This document shows, one piece after another, positions 1 through 6,938 of a stretch of 25,194 nucleotides of DNA. How positions within the stretch are numbered: position 1 is the first letter of the stretch; each line of letters starts with the position of its first letter. The stretch comes from an uncultured Coprococcus sp. (lineage in GTDB: Bacteria; Bacillota; Clostridia; Lachnospirales; Lachnospiraceae), in NCBI GenBank assembly GCA_900548215.1, contig URJI01000037.1, positions 1-25,194 of the forward strand, read 5' to 3'. The notes beneath the pieces were generated by a model, which worked only from the letters and a program-made list of their open reading frames with translations, made no database searches and was not told where the DNA came from. A program made the translations under genes and the position numbers.

Positions 1-1005
1 GGTTGTCACGTTGTAGAGCATATGGCACTCTGGCTTGTCAACTGTTCCAAAGTATGGAACTACCTTGGAAGGCTCCATAACGACCTCTCCGAGAAGAAGA
101 ACTCCCGGACATACTATCTCACTGATTATCCTCATCATACGCACCAGCGTGTGAACCTGTGGAAGGTTACGGCAGTTTGTGCCTATCTGCTTCCATATAT
201 ACGGAACAGCGTCGAGTCTGATGACATCTATACCTCGGTTTGCCATATAGAGCATGTTGCCGACCATGTCGTTGAACACCATAGGATTTGCATAGTTCAG
301 ATCCCACTGATATGGGTAAAATGTAGTCATGACCACCTGATTGCAGTCATTTATCCATGTGAAGTTACCAGGCGCCGTAGTTGGGAATACCTCAGGCACA
401 GTCTCCTCGTAAATATTTGGAACAAACCAGTCATCATAGAAGAAATATCTGGATCTCGCAACAGGATCTCCATTTCTCGCTGCCCTTGCCCACTCATGAT
501 CCTCACTTGTATGGTTCATTACGAAATCCAGACAGCAACTTATACCCTGTCTGTGACACTCTGCAGTGAGGTCCTCCAGATCCTCCATGGTTCCAAGCTC
601 AGGCTTTACCTTTCTGAAATCCGCAACAGCATATCCGCCGTCATCTCTGCCCTTAGGGCTTTCCAGCAGCGGCATAAAATGAAGATAATTCACACCACAT
701 GACTTCACATATGGAAGCTTTTCTTTTACACCCTTCAGCGTTCCCGCGAATGCATTTGTGTACATCATCATACCCAGCAGATCATTCTGCTTATACCAGT
801 CCGGATTCTTGACACGGCTTCTGTCCAGCTTCTTGAGATCAGCATTCCTCTCCTGATAATAACCATACAGAGAATCACACAGCCAGTCAAATGCCTCCAT
901 ATTGTTGTTATAGAGCTCGCAGTAGAGCCACTTGAGCTCGTCATATCTCTCATCAAATCTCTTAGTATATTCTGCAGTCTTTTTCACTGTCTTTGAACCT
1001 GCCAT
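1..1005 (-). CDS. Amylosucrase-like GH13 glucosyltransferase (3' end beyond the window)
   Basis: The visible 335 codons are the N-terminal part of a GH13 enzyme that best fits amylosucrase (GH13_4), which uses sucrose to extend an alpha-1,4-glucan and releases fructose. Seen: a helical N-terminal region (about residues 1-75), then the barrel with DGGYAVADFR (122-131), DFVMNHTS (160-167), WDLNYANP near 234, the nucleophile motif DVIRLDAV (Asp265) and the acid/base motif GEVV (Glu307). The third catalytic Asp lies outside the window. The start ATG at 1005 follows AAAGGAGAAG. The gene follows a fructokinase by 115 bp, which fits because fructose is the by-product. No signal peptide is visible, so it is probably cytoplasmic. 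A sucrose phosphorylase or another GH13 sucrase is the main alternative. Confidence 0.8.
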   Translation of the reverse strand, partial: MAGSKTVKKTAEYTKRFDERYDELKWLYCELYNNNMEAFDWLCDSLYGYYQERNADLKKLDRSRVKNPDWYKQNDLLGMMMYTNAFAGTLKGVKEKLPYVKSCGVNYLHFMPLLESPKGRDDGGYAVADFRKVKPELGTMEDLEDLTAECHRQGISCCLDFVMNHTSEDHEWARAARNGDPVARSRYFFYDDWFVPNIYEETVPEVFPTTAPGNFTWINDCNQVVMTTFYPYQWDLNYANPMVFNDMVGNMLYMANRGIDVIRLDAVPYIWKQIGTNCRNLPQVHTLVRMMRIISEIVCPGVLLLGEVVMEPSKVVPYFGTVDKPECHMLYNVTT

Positions 1006-1021
1006 TTATCTTCTCCTTTTC

Positions 1022-1033
1022 TGACTATAGTCA
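1022..1033. repeat. 12-bp perfect palindrome upstream of the GH13 ribosome binding site
   Basis: TGACTATAGTCA is a perfect palindrome in the 115-bp gap between the fructokinase and GH13 genes. It ends a few bases from the ribosome binding site. It could be an operator or chance; no strong promoter was seen beside it. Confidence 0.3.
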
Positions 1034-1120
1034 ATTAACTTATCATTCTCATTTTATTTACATAATCTGTATCATTACCGTACATAACCAGTTTTAATCT
1101 GTTGCCGTATTTTTTATCTA

Positions 1121-2086
1121 TTACTGTCTCTCGGCAATGAGCTTCTCAACCTCGGATCTCTCCGGCATAACCTTGAGTGCTCCCTTGCGTGTTGTGATGA
1201 TCGATGCAGCAGCATTTGCGAATGCAAGCATCTCTGTAAGCTTATCAATGTCAAGATCTTCAAGTCCATTATCAAGTACATAATTCAGCACGCATGCACA
1301 GAAAGTGTCCCCAGCACCCGTGGTCTCTATAGTGTTCTCCTGGATAAACGGCTTTGCCTCAGCGACTACATTCCCGTAGTATGCACGGCTTCCATCTCTT
1401 CCCATGGAGAGAAGTATAAGTGGTATATTGTATGTGTCCTGAAGTATCTTTATACCCTCGTCAAAATCCTCTCTTCCTGTGAACCACTGTATCTCATTGT
1501 CCGATATCTTGAGCACATCGCACTGTCTCATACCCCAGTCGATCTGATCATGGGCCTCGTCCAGCGTCTTCCACAGAGGCTCTCTGAGGTTCGGGTCAAA
1601 TGTGACGATGCATCCAGCCTCCTTTGCAGCAGCCACAGCCTTCTGTGTTGCAGCACGTGACACTTCATATGTCAGTGAGAGTGATCCGAAATGGAACAGT
1701 CTGGCATCCTTTATGATACTCTCATCCACCTCATCTGCGCTTAACATGATATCCGCCCCCGGATTCCTGTAAAATGAAAAGTCTCTGTCTCCGTCCTCGT
1801 AGGTATGCACAAACGCAAGTGTTGTATGTACATCCCTGTCAAACTTCAGATTGTCAGTATTGATCCCGGCATCAGCCACAACACCGGCAAGCATTTTCCC
1901 AAGGAAATCATCCCCTACTTTTCCAACAAATGCAGTCTTCTTGCCAAGCTTCTGCAGCATAGCGAGAACATTACATGGTGCTCCGCCCGGATTGGCCTCC
2001 ATCATCATATTGCCCTGACCGCTGAGCCCGTTCTGTGTAAAGTCTATGAGCAGTTCTCCAAGTGCCACAACATCAAATCTCTTCAT
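1121..2086 (-). CDS. scrK: Fructokinase, PfkB family
   Basis: A 321-residue PfkB-family sugar kinase, predicted to phosphorylate fructose with ATP in the cytoplasm. Seen: the N-terminal sheet with GELLIDF (10-16), the substrate-side signature GGAPCNV (34-40), DPNLREPLW (about 164-172) and the anion-hole/catalytic motif ETTGAGDTF (254-262), with Asp260 as the expected catalytic base. The length is normal for bacterial fructokinases. The start ATG at 2086 follows AAGGGGGAT. It is the first gene after a strong promoter with a palindromic operator, and the amylosucrase-like gene follows it. That pairing supports fructose, released from sucrose, as the substrate. Other PfkB kinases (2-keto-3-deoxygluconate, ribose) are less likely from context. 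Confidence 0.88.
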   Translation of the reverse strand: MKRFDVVALGELLIDFTQNGLSGQGNMMMEANPGGAPCNVLAMLQKLGKKTAFVGKVGDDFLGKMLAGVVADAGINTDNLKFDRDVHTTLAFVHTYEDGDRDFSFYRNPGADIMLSADEVDESIIKDARLFHFGSLSLTYEVSRAATQKAVAAAKEAGCIVTFDPNLREPLWKTLDEAHDQIDWGMRQCDVLKISDNEIQWFTGREDFDEGIKILQDTYNIPLILLSMGRDGSRAYYGNVVAEAKPFIQENTIETTGAGDTFCACVLNYVLDNGLEDLDIDKLTEMLAFANAAASIITTRKGALKVMPERSEVEKLIAERQ

Positions 2087-2187
2087 AGTCCATATCCCCC
2101 TTACTGTAATAATATCTCAAATCCTCTTCTTCGACGTTAAATGTGCCTTATATATGATATGTTTCTCAACACACTGCCAGCGCCTCA

Positions 2188-2201
2188 TGAAACATGTTTC
2201 A
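2188..2201. promoter_or_regulatory. Palindromic operator downstream of the fructokinase promoter
   Basis: TGAAACATGTTTCA is a perfect 14-bp palindrome placed about +6 to +19 from the start site predicted from the -10 box. That is a classic roadblock position for a repressor. The sequence resembles operators of LacI/GalR-family sugar repressors such as ScrR, but no regulator gene is in view, so the binding protein is an inference. Confidence 0.6.
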
Positions 2202-2213
2202 CGCTATATGGGT

Positions 2214-2243
2214 ATTCTACATTTTATCACCACAATACGTCAA
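2214..2243 (-). promoter_or_regulatory. Sigma-A promoter of the fructokinase-amylosucrase operon
   Basis: On the minus strand a -35 box TTGACG (2243-2238) is separated by 18 bp from a -10 box TAGAAT (2219-2214). The predicted transcript has a leader of about 120 nt. The 336-bp gap between the fructokinase and cold-shock genes (2087-2422) holds this promoter, the operator at 2188-2201 and the terminator at 2331-2377, and no convincing gene. Confidence 0.65.
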
Positions 2244-2330
2244 GAATTATTTTTATATCTGTTGTTTTTATTTTATCAGCTATGCAATATTTTCATATGG
2301 CTATATCTATAATATTGTTGTATTTATAAC

Positions 2331-2377
2331 AAAAAGAACATCAACAACTGGCTCGACACAGCAGCTGTTGATGCTCT
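2331..2377 (-). terminator. Rho-independent terminator of the cold-shock gene
   Basis: Inverted repeat arms at 2335-2350 and 2362-2377 form a 16-bp stem with only G:U wobbles and an 11-nt loop. On the minus strand it is followed by TTTTT. It lies 46 bp after the csp stop and separates csp from the sucrose operon. Confidence 0.85.
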
Positions 2378-2422
2378 TACTGATGATATATATGTTGTTT
2401 AAAACCCAAATATGTCTGACTG

Positions 2423-2623
2423 TTAAAGCTTTGTCACATTTGCAGCCTGTGGACCTTTCTCTCCTTCCACAACCTCATACTCAACTGTGTCGCCCTCTTC
2501 AAGCACCTTGAAACCTTCCATATTCAGTGCGGAAAAATGTACAAATACATCTACACCATCCTCGTCACATATAAAACCGTAACCTTTTTTTGCATTGAAC
2601 CATTTTACTTTTCCTGTCTTCAT
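2423..2623 (-). CDS. cspA: Cold-shock protein, CspA family
   Basis: A 66-residue single cold-shock domain, an OB-fold RNA/DNA chaperone that melts mRNA structure. RNP1-like KGYGFI (about 13-18) and RNP2-like VFVHFSAL (about 26-33) are both present, as is the usual start MKTGKVKWFNAKKGYGF. The length is typical. The start ATG at 2623 follows TAAGGAGGAAGTAAT, a strong ribosome binding site. A hairpin (GCACGC/GCGTGC, 2700-2715) lies in the upstream region and may be part of a structured 5' leader, common in cold-shock mRNAs. The gene is probably a single unit, bounded by the terminators at 2331-2377 and 2746-2780. The symbol is generic; the exact paralogue cannot be named. Confidence 0.95.
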   Translation of the reverse strand: MKTGKVKWFNAKKGYGFICDEDGVDVFVHFSALNMEGFKVLEEGDTVEYEVVEGEKGPQAANVTKL

Positions 2624-2745
2624 ATTACTTCCTCCTTAAACTACATGGATTCTTATAATCCTGCGGCAATATACACCCGCCTGATAAATATAAGCGGTAG
2701 CACGCTGATGCGTGCGCAGATCATCAAACTGCGTTTGTGACATAT

Positions 2746-2780
2746 AAAAAAGGACACAGAACGATATCGTTCTGTGCCCC
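2746..2780 (-). terminator. Rho-independent terminator of glgB
   Basis: Arms at 2752-2765 and 2766-2779 form a near-perfect palindrome with one G:U pair. Six T residues follow on the minus strand. It lies about 50 bp after the glgB stop codon. Confidence 0.85.
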
Positions 2781-2829
2781 TTTGCACTTACTCTGTCATT
2801 ATATGTCCTGTTACGACATATTGCAAGAT

Positions 2830-5310
2830 TTATTTTTTCTTCAGACGAGCCTCCGCCTTTTTTACATCTTTTTTCAATTCTGCTGATACTTTTTCGACAT
2901 CCTTCTTTATCTCTTTAGTCTTTTCTTCAGCATCTTTTTTCATCTCTGATGCTTTCTTCTCAGCTTCTTTCTTTAAATCTTCAGCCTTTTTCTGAGCTGC
3001 CATCGCCTTCTTTTTTGCTGCATCCGCATGCTTCTTTGCAGCAGCCTTTGCCTCAGCTTCCTTCTTTTCAAGTTCCGGTGTCATATCAGTATAATCATAT
3101 TCAAATACGACTGTTGAAAGAGGCGGTACCGTTATATCTATACAGTACGGAGTTCTATTGTTCTTTCTCTCTACAGCTTTGACAATCTTGCTGTTCAGTC
3201 TTCCCTTTCCGCCGAACTGTACATCATCCGAGTTCAGTATCTCCTTGTATGTCGTGTAACAAGGAACAGGTATACTGTAGTTATCTCTCTCAACCGGAGT
3301 GAAATTACATACGAACAGCAGCTGCTTTTTCGGTGTTGAACCACGTCTTACAAATGAAAGAATGCTCATATCCGGATGATCACAGTCCGTCCATTCAAAT
3401 CCCATAGGATCTGTGTCATTCGCATACAGTGCGTCATTTGTATTGTAAAGCTTATTCAGCGCCTTGACATATCTCTCCATCCCCTGATTGAGTGGGTTAT
3501 CCAACACAAACCAGTCAAGGCTTCTTGCCTCGCTCCACTCCCTAGGCTGGGCAAATTCCTGTCCCATGAAAAGGAGCTTCTTGCCCGGATGTCCATACAT
3601 AAATCCATAGGCTGTTCTGAGATTTGCAAACTTGTCCTTCTCTGACCCAGGCATCTTGCCTATCATGGAACACTTGAGATGCACAACCTCATCATGCGAA
3701 ATCACAAGAACATAATTCTCTGCATATGCATACGAAAGACTGAATGTCAGCATATTCTGGTTGTTCTGTCTGAAGTATGGATCCATCTTCATATACTCAA
3801 GAAAATCGTTCATCCAGCCCATATTCCACTTAAACAGGAAACCAAGGCCGTCCATAGATACAGGTGCAGTAACCCCCGCCCAGGCTGTAGATTCCTCTGC
3901 TATAAGATATGCTCCCGGATTGCGTTCCTCCATCACTTGGTTTATCTTCTGCATGAGCGCTATCGCCTCAAGATTCTCATTTCCCCCATGCTCGTTTGGA
4001 AGCCACTGTCCATCCTGCTTACCATAGTCAAGGTATAACATGGATGCCACTGCATCGACTCTCAGTCCATCAATATGGAACTTTTCTACCCAGAACAGTG
4101 CATTTGCAGTGAGGAAATTGGCAACCTCATTGCGGCCATAATCAAATATATAAGTTCCCCAGTCAGGATGCTCTCCACGTCTTGGATCCGGATGCTCATA
4201 GAGCGGCATGCCGTCAAATCTTCCAAGGCCATGGGCATCTCTAGGGAAATGGGCAGGTACCCAGTCAAGGATGACACTAATTCCCTTGCTGTGCATATAA
4301 TCTACAAAATACATAAAGTCTACTGCATCACCATATCTGCTGGTTGGAGCATAATAATTCGTAACCTGATATCCCCAGGAACCATCAAATGGATACTCGG
4401 AGATTCCCATAAGCTCGATATGGGTATAGCCCATGTCCTTAACATAGTCAGCGACCATAGGTGCAAGTTCTCTGTACGAATAGAATCCTGCATCGTCATC
4501 CTCTACCTTCTTCTTCCATGAGCCAAGATGCATCTCGTATATAGCCATCGGCATACGCATTCTGTCTGTACGGCTTACCTTTTTCCTTTCATTCATCCAG
4601 GAGGTATCCTTCCATTTGTAGCTGCCTATATCTGCAACTACCGATGCATTCTCCGGCCTCATCTGACACTGGTTACCGTATGGATCTGACTTATATAATA
4701 TCTCTCCATATCTGGTCATTATCTGATATTTGTACACTGCTCCAGGAAGAACATCCGGAAGGAACAGCTCATATATTCCGCCATTTTCAGTTATCTGCAT
4801 AGGATTTACATTGCCATCCCAGAGATTGAAATCTCCCACGACACTCACACGTCTTGCGTGTGGAGCCCAAACTGCAAAATAGGTTCCCTTCACGCCATCG
4901 ATAGTCATCGGATGAGCTCCGAGCTTTTCATAAATATTGTAATGTCTTCCCTCTGCAAACAGATATGTATCAAATGATGTGATAAGTGACTGAAATGCAT
5001 ACGGATCTGCCCCATTCACAACAGTTCCATCAGGATAAGTTGTAACAACCCTGTACTTGGTTTTGTCGTATTCCTTGCCACTGAAGTATATCGCAAACAG
5101 ACCTTCGTTCGTCATCTTCTCCATTGTATGAACTTTCTTGCCTGTAGGCGATGTAACCTCAACCCTTATAGCGTTCGGTTTGTAAACCACGATTATCTGT
5201 CCTTCCCCATAATCGTGAATGCCAAGCAGATGTTTTGGTGCGTTTATCTTGCTGGCTATCAGCTCATCATAGAGCACCCAGTTTATCCACTCTTCAATTC
5301 TTTTCCTCAT
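2830..5310 (-). CDS. glgB: 1,4-alpha-glucan branching enzyme with a charged C-terminal tail
   Basis: An 826-residue glycogen branching enzyme (GH13) that cuts alpha-1,4 chains and re-attaches them in alpha-1,6 linkage. Residues about 20-235 hold CBM48-like beta modules, including GTYFAVWAPHARRVSVVGDF. The barrel carries DWVPAHFPRD, the nucleophile in DGLRVDAV (Asp419), the acid/base in LIAEEST (about Glu472) and the stabiliser in ISHDEVV (Asp540). ATG at 5310 is preferred because GGGAGGTAG precedes it; an in-frame ATG 81 bp further upstream lies inside the upstream gene and lacks a good site. The oddity is residues about 743-826, a Lys/Glu/Ala-rich, heptad-like extension after the normal GlgB end. 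It has no known role that I recognise. The upstream membrane-protein gene ends 31 bp away, so the two are likely co-transcribed. Confidence 0.95.
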   Translation of the reverse strand: MRKRIEEWINWVLYDELIASKINAPKHLLGIHDYGEGQIIVVYKPNAIRVEVTSPTGKKVHTMEKMTNEGLFAIYFSGKEYDKTKYRVVTTYPDGTVVNGADPYAFQSLITSFDTYLFAEGRHYNIYEKLGAHPMTIDGVKGTYFAVWAPHARRVSVVGDFNLWDGNVNPMQITENGGIYELFLPDVLPGAVYKYQIMTRYGEILYKSDPYGNQCQMRPENASVVADIGSYKWKDTSWMNERKKVSRTDRMRMPMAIYEMHLGSWKKKVEDDDAGFYSYRELAPMVADYVKDMGYTHIELMGISEYPFDGSWGYQVTNYYAPTSRYGDAVDFMYFVDYMHSKGISVILDWVPAHFPRDAHGLGRFDGMPLYEHPDPRRGEHPDWGTYIFDYGRNEVANFLTANALFWVEKFHIDGLRVDAVASMLYLDYGKQDGQWLPNEHGGNENLEAIALMQKINQVMEERNPGAYLIAEESTAWAGVTAPVSMDGLGFLFKWNMGWMNDFLEYMKMDPYFRQNNQNMLTFSLSYAYAENYVLVISHDEVVHLKCSMIGKMPGSEKDKFANLRTAYGFMYGHPGKKLLFMGQEFAQPREWSEARSLDWFVLDNPLNQGMERYVKALNKLYNTNDALYANDTDPMGFEWTDCDHPDMSILSFVRRGSTPKKQLLFVCNFTPVERDNYSIPVPCYTTYKEILNSDDVQFGGKGRLNSKIVKAVERKNNRTPYCIDITVPPLSTVVFEYDYTDMTPELEKKEAEAKAAAKKHADAAKKKAMAAQKKAEDLKKEAEKKASEMKKDAEEKTKEIKKDVEKVSAELKKDVKKAEARLKKK

Positions 5311-5341
5311 GACTACCTCCCATAAAAGTAACTTAACTTTA

Positions 5342-6022
5342 TTATCTGAATTTGTGTGGACGCGACTTTTTATAGCTGATAACCCTGACAACTATAGTCG
5401 CAACGAGTCCCGCAAATATCACTCCTGAATACACACAGATTACACGAATTCCCATATCTGATGGAACTATATACGGCAATACATCATGTCCCGGGAAAAG
5501 CGCCGTGTTATCCCCGGATAATACCATTCTGTTTATACCATAGGATATTCCGGATCTGGAAAGCAAAACTGCCACCATGCTTACAATACCTACGATAACA
5601 CCTGCTGCACCGCCCCATACAACACATTCGTATAATCTTCTTCTCCTGATGACCACAAAACACGCCACAAGGATCACAACAGATATAAACACTCCATTGC
5701 TTGCCTTTGATCTCACATCGCTTAATTGTTCCAATCTCACAATATTCTCTGTTGAAAGATATATACTGCCTTTTCTGTAACTATCGCCCGTATCGTCTTC
5801 AAGTCCATCACTCACAATACTATATTCAAGCCAGGCTGAAAAATCAGTAAGTTCCTCTGTCTGTCCATTATTCATAACCGATGTTATCGTCCCGCTTTTA
5901 TTCGGCTTATATGAACCCTCAGGTACCTTTCTAGCCATAAACGCACACATTATCGCGGACGAGATGATAAGTGAAACCAGCGACAATGCCATTATTATCT
6001 GAAAAAATCTATATTTTGCCAT
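5342..6022 (-). CDS. Four-helix membrane protein, possibly DUF1461/Lit-like
   Basis: A 226-residue protein with hydrophobic segments at about 8-30, 108-126, 134-156 and 191-214, a polar loop of roughly 75 residues after the first helix and a basic C-terminus (KKSRPHKFR). This layout resembles DUF1461 proteins, whose characterised member Lit is a lipoprotein intramolecular transacylase. The match is from topology and a weak resemblance around FPGHDVLPYIVP only, so no function is assigned. The start ATG at 6022 has a weak site (GCAGAG). The gene sits 31 bp upstream of glgB on the same strand. Confidence 0.6.
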   Translation of the reverse strand: MAKYRFFQIIMALSLVSLIISSAIMCAFMARKVPEGSYKPNKSGTITSVMNNGQTEELTDFSAWLEYSIVSDGLEDDTGDSYRKGSIYLSTENIVRLEQLSDVRSKASNGVFISVVILVACFVVIRRRRLYECVVWGGAAGVIVGIVSMVAVLLSRSGISYGINRMVLSGDNTALFPGHDVLPYIVPSDMGIRVICVYSGVIFAGLVATIVVRVISYKKSRPHKFR

Positions 6023-6218
6023 CTGTCAATTCTCTGCTTTACTAATAGAATATGTAATGCATCCGTAAATAAGCAACATATACACGAATACACCATCTAT
6101 AATGATACACGAATTAGCTTTTGATGTAAAGCAAAGTAGCACTCTCTTTTCATCAATTTTGCACTACAAATATCAATTACTTTCTCCTTGTTTTTACAGG
6201 TTTTTTTGTTATTTTCCC

Positions 6219-6247
6219 TTGACATTGCAAATACTTTCATCTATTAT
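6219..6247 (+). promoter_or_regulatory. Sigma-A promoter of rpsT
   Basis: A consensus -35 box TTGACA (6219-6224) is spaced 17 bp from -10 TATTAT (6242-6247). The predicted leader is about 80 nt. The 313-bp gap 6023-6335 holds this promoter; upstream of it is AT-rich sequence that must also carry the divergent promoter for the membrane-protein gene, for which I see only weak candidates. Confidence 0.8.
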
Positions 6248-6335
6248 ATGTGAGTATGTTTACATTGAATTGTCCGTGTCCGGTTTTAATGTAAAACCTT
6301 ATTATATTTTTTTAGAATTTATGGAGGTAAGAATT

Positions 6336-6599
6336 TTGGCTAATATCAAATCTGCAAAGAAGAGAATCAATGTTATCGAGAAGAAGACACTTAGAAACAA
6401 GATGATCAAGTCTAAGGTTAAGACAGTTATCAAGAAGGTTGAGGCTGCTATCGCTGCTGGTGACAAGGCTGCTGCACAGCAGGCACTTGTAGTTGCTACA
6501 TCAGAGATTAACAAGGCTGCTTCAAAGGGCATCTACCACAAGAACAACGCTGCTCGTAAGGTTTCACGTCTCGCAGTTGCTGTAAACAAGATGGCTTAA
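6336..6599 (+). CDS. rpsT: 30S ribosomal protein S20
   Basis: An 87-residue bS20 protein, a helical protein that binds 16S rRNA in the small subunit. It begins MANIKSAKKRI and ends ARKVSRLAVAVNKMA. The family signature KSAKKR and the Ala/Lys-rich helices are clear. I place the start at TTG 6336, because GGAGGT (6323-6328) lies 7 nt upstream and this gives the canonical N-terminus. An in-frame ATG at 6321 overlaps the ribosome binding site and would add five atypical residues. A non-ATG start is also known for rpsT in E. coli (UUG), where it is linked to translational feedback by S20. The gene has its own promoter and terminator. Confidence 0.97.
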   Translation: MANIKSAKKRINVIEKKTLRNKMIKSKVKTVIKKVEAAIAAGDKAAAQQALVVATSEINKAASKGIYHKNNAARKVSRLAVAVNKMA

Positions 6600-6671
6600 T
6601 TGATAATTTCATAACTTTGACATGAGGATTTGGATATATTAAACGGCTGCATATATTTGAACCAATCATAG

Positions 6672-6782
6672 TTAATAGATAAAAGCACGCATGAATTCAT
6701 GCGTGCTTTTATCTTTCTCAAGTATCTTTATATACTCACCTTTACCACTGCCAACACGGTCAAGTGCATTATTTTCTTCCAT
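6672..6782 (-). CDS. Candidate small ORF (36 residues) antisense to the rpsT terminator
   Basis: A 36-codon frame starting MEENNALDRVGSGKG is preceded by the good ribosome binding site GAGAGGAGAG, 5 nt before ATG 6782. It ends EFMRAFIY and is not recognised. Its last 12 codons run through the perfect palindrome that terminates rpsT. It could be a real small protein, the surviving 5' end of a decayed gene, or chance. The 339-bp gap 6600-6938 holds only this frame, the rpsT terminator and a possible leuS terminator. Confidence 0.35.
   Translation of the reverse strand: MEENNALDRVGSGKGEYIKILEKDKSTHEFMRAFIY
6677..6718 (+). terminator. rpsT terminator, a perfect 38-bp palindrome
   Basis: Positions 6677-6714 are a perfect palindrome with 19-bp arms, ending in TTTT and followed by ATCTTTCT. 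It lies about 80 bp after the rpsT stop. Its symmetry lets it act on both strands, although the T-tracts are short. Confidence 0.75.
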
Positions 6783-6847
6783 AATTTTCTCTCCTCTCAT
6801 TTGAATATTGATACATAATATTCTAACTTGTATGATGTAAAAATAAA

Positions 6848-6902
6848 GAGGAAAAGACTTTTGCAGAATTCCATTTCAGATATCCCACTTAACCTTTTCC
6901 TC
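6848..6902 (-). terminator. Possible leuS terminator
   Basis: Arms GAGGAAAAG (6848-6856) and CTTTTCCTC (6894-6902) can pair, and on the minus strand the stem is followed by TTTATTTTT. The loop is long (37 nt), so this is a tentative call. It lies 36 bp after the leuS stop. Confidence 0.4.
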
Positions 6903-6938
6903 AATTATCTACCCAGTCTCCCGGATAAGCATATATTT

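Noticed and set aside
22..702. Long plus-strand frame over the GH13 gene
   Set aside because: It is antisense to clear GH13 motifs, and its product shows no recognisable domain or ribosome binding site.
2188..2205. Possible parS (ParB/Spo0J) site
   Set aside because: TGTTTCAC is present as one half-site, but the other half does not follow parS order (TGTTTCACGTGAAACA); the palindrome is centred elsewhere and fits a repressor operator.
2700..2715. Hairpin upstream of csp as a terminator
   Set aside because: It has a short stem with no T-tract on either strand; more likely leader structure.
5311..5391. Longer N-terminus for GlgB starting at 5391
   Set aside because: It would overlap the upstream gene, has no ribosome binding site and does not resemble GlgB; ATG 5310 has GGGAGGTAG.
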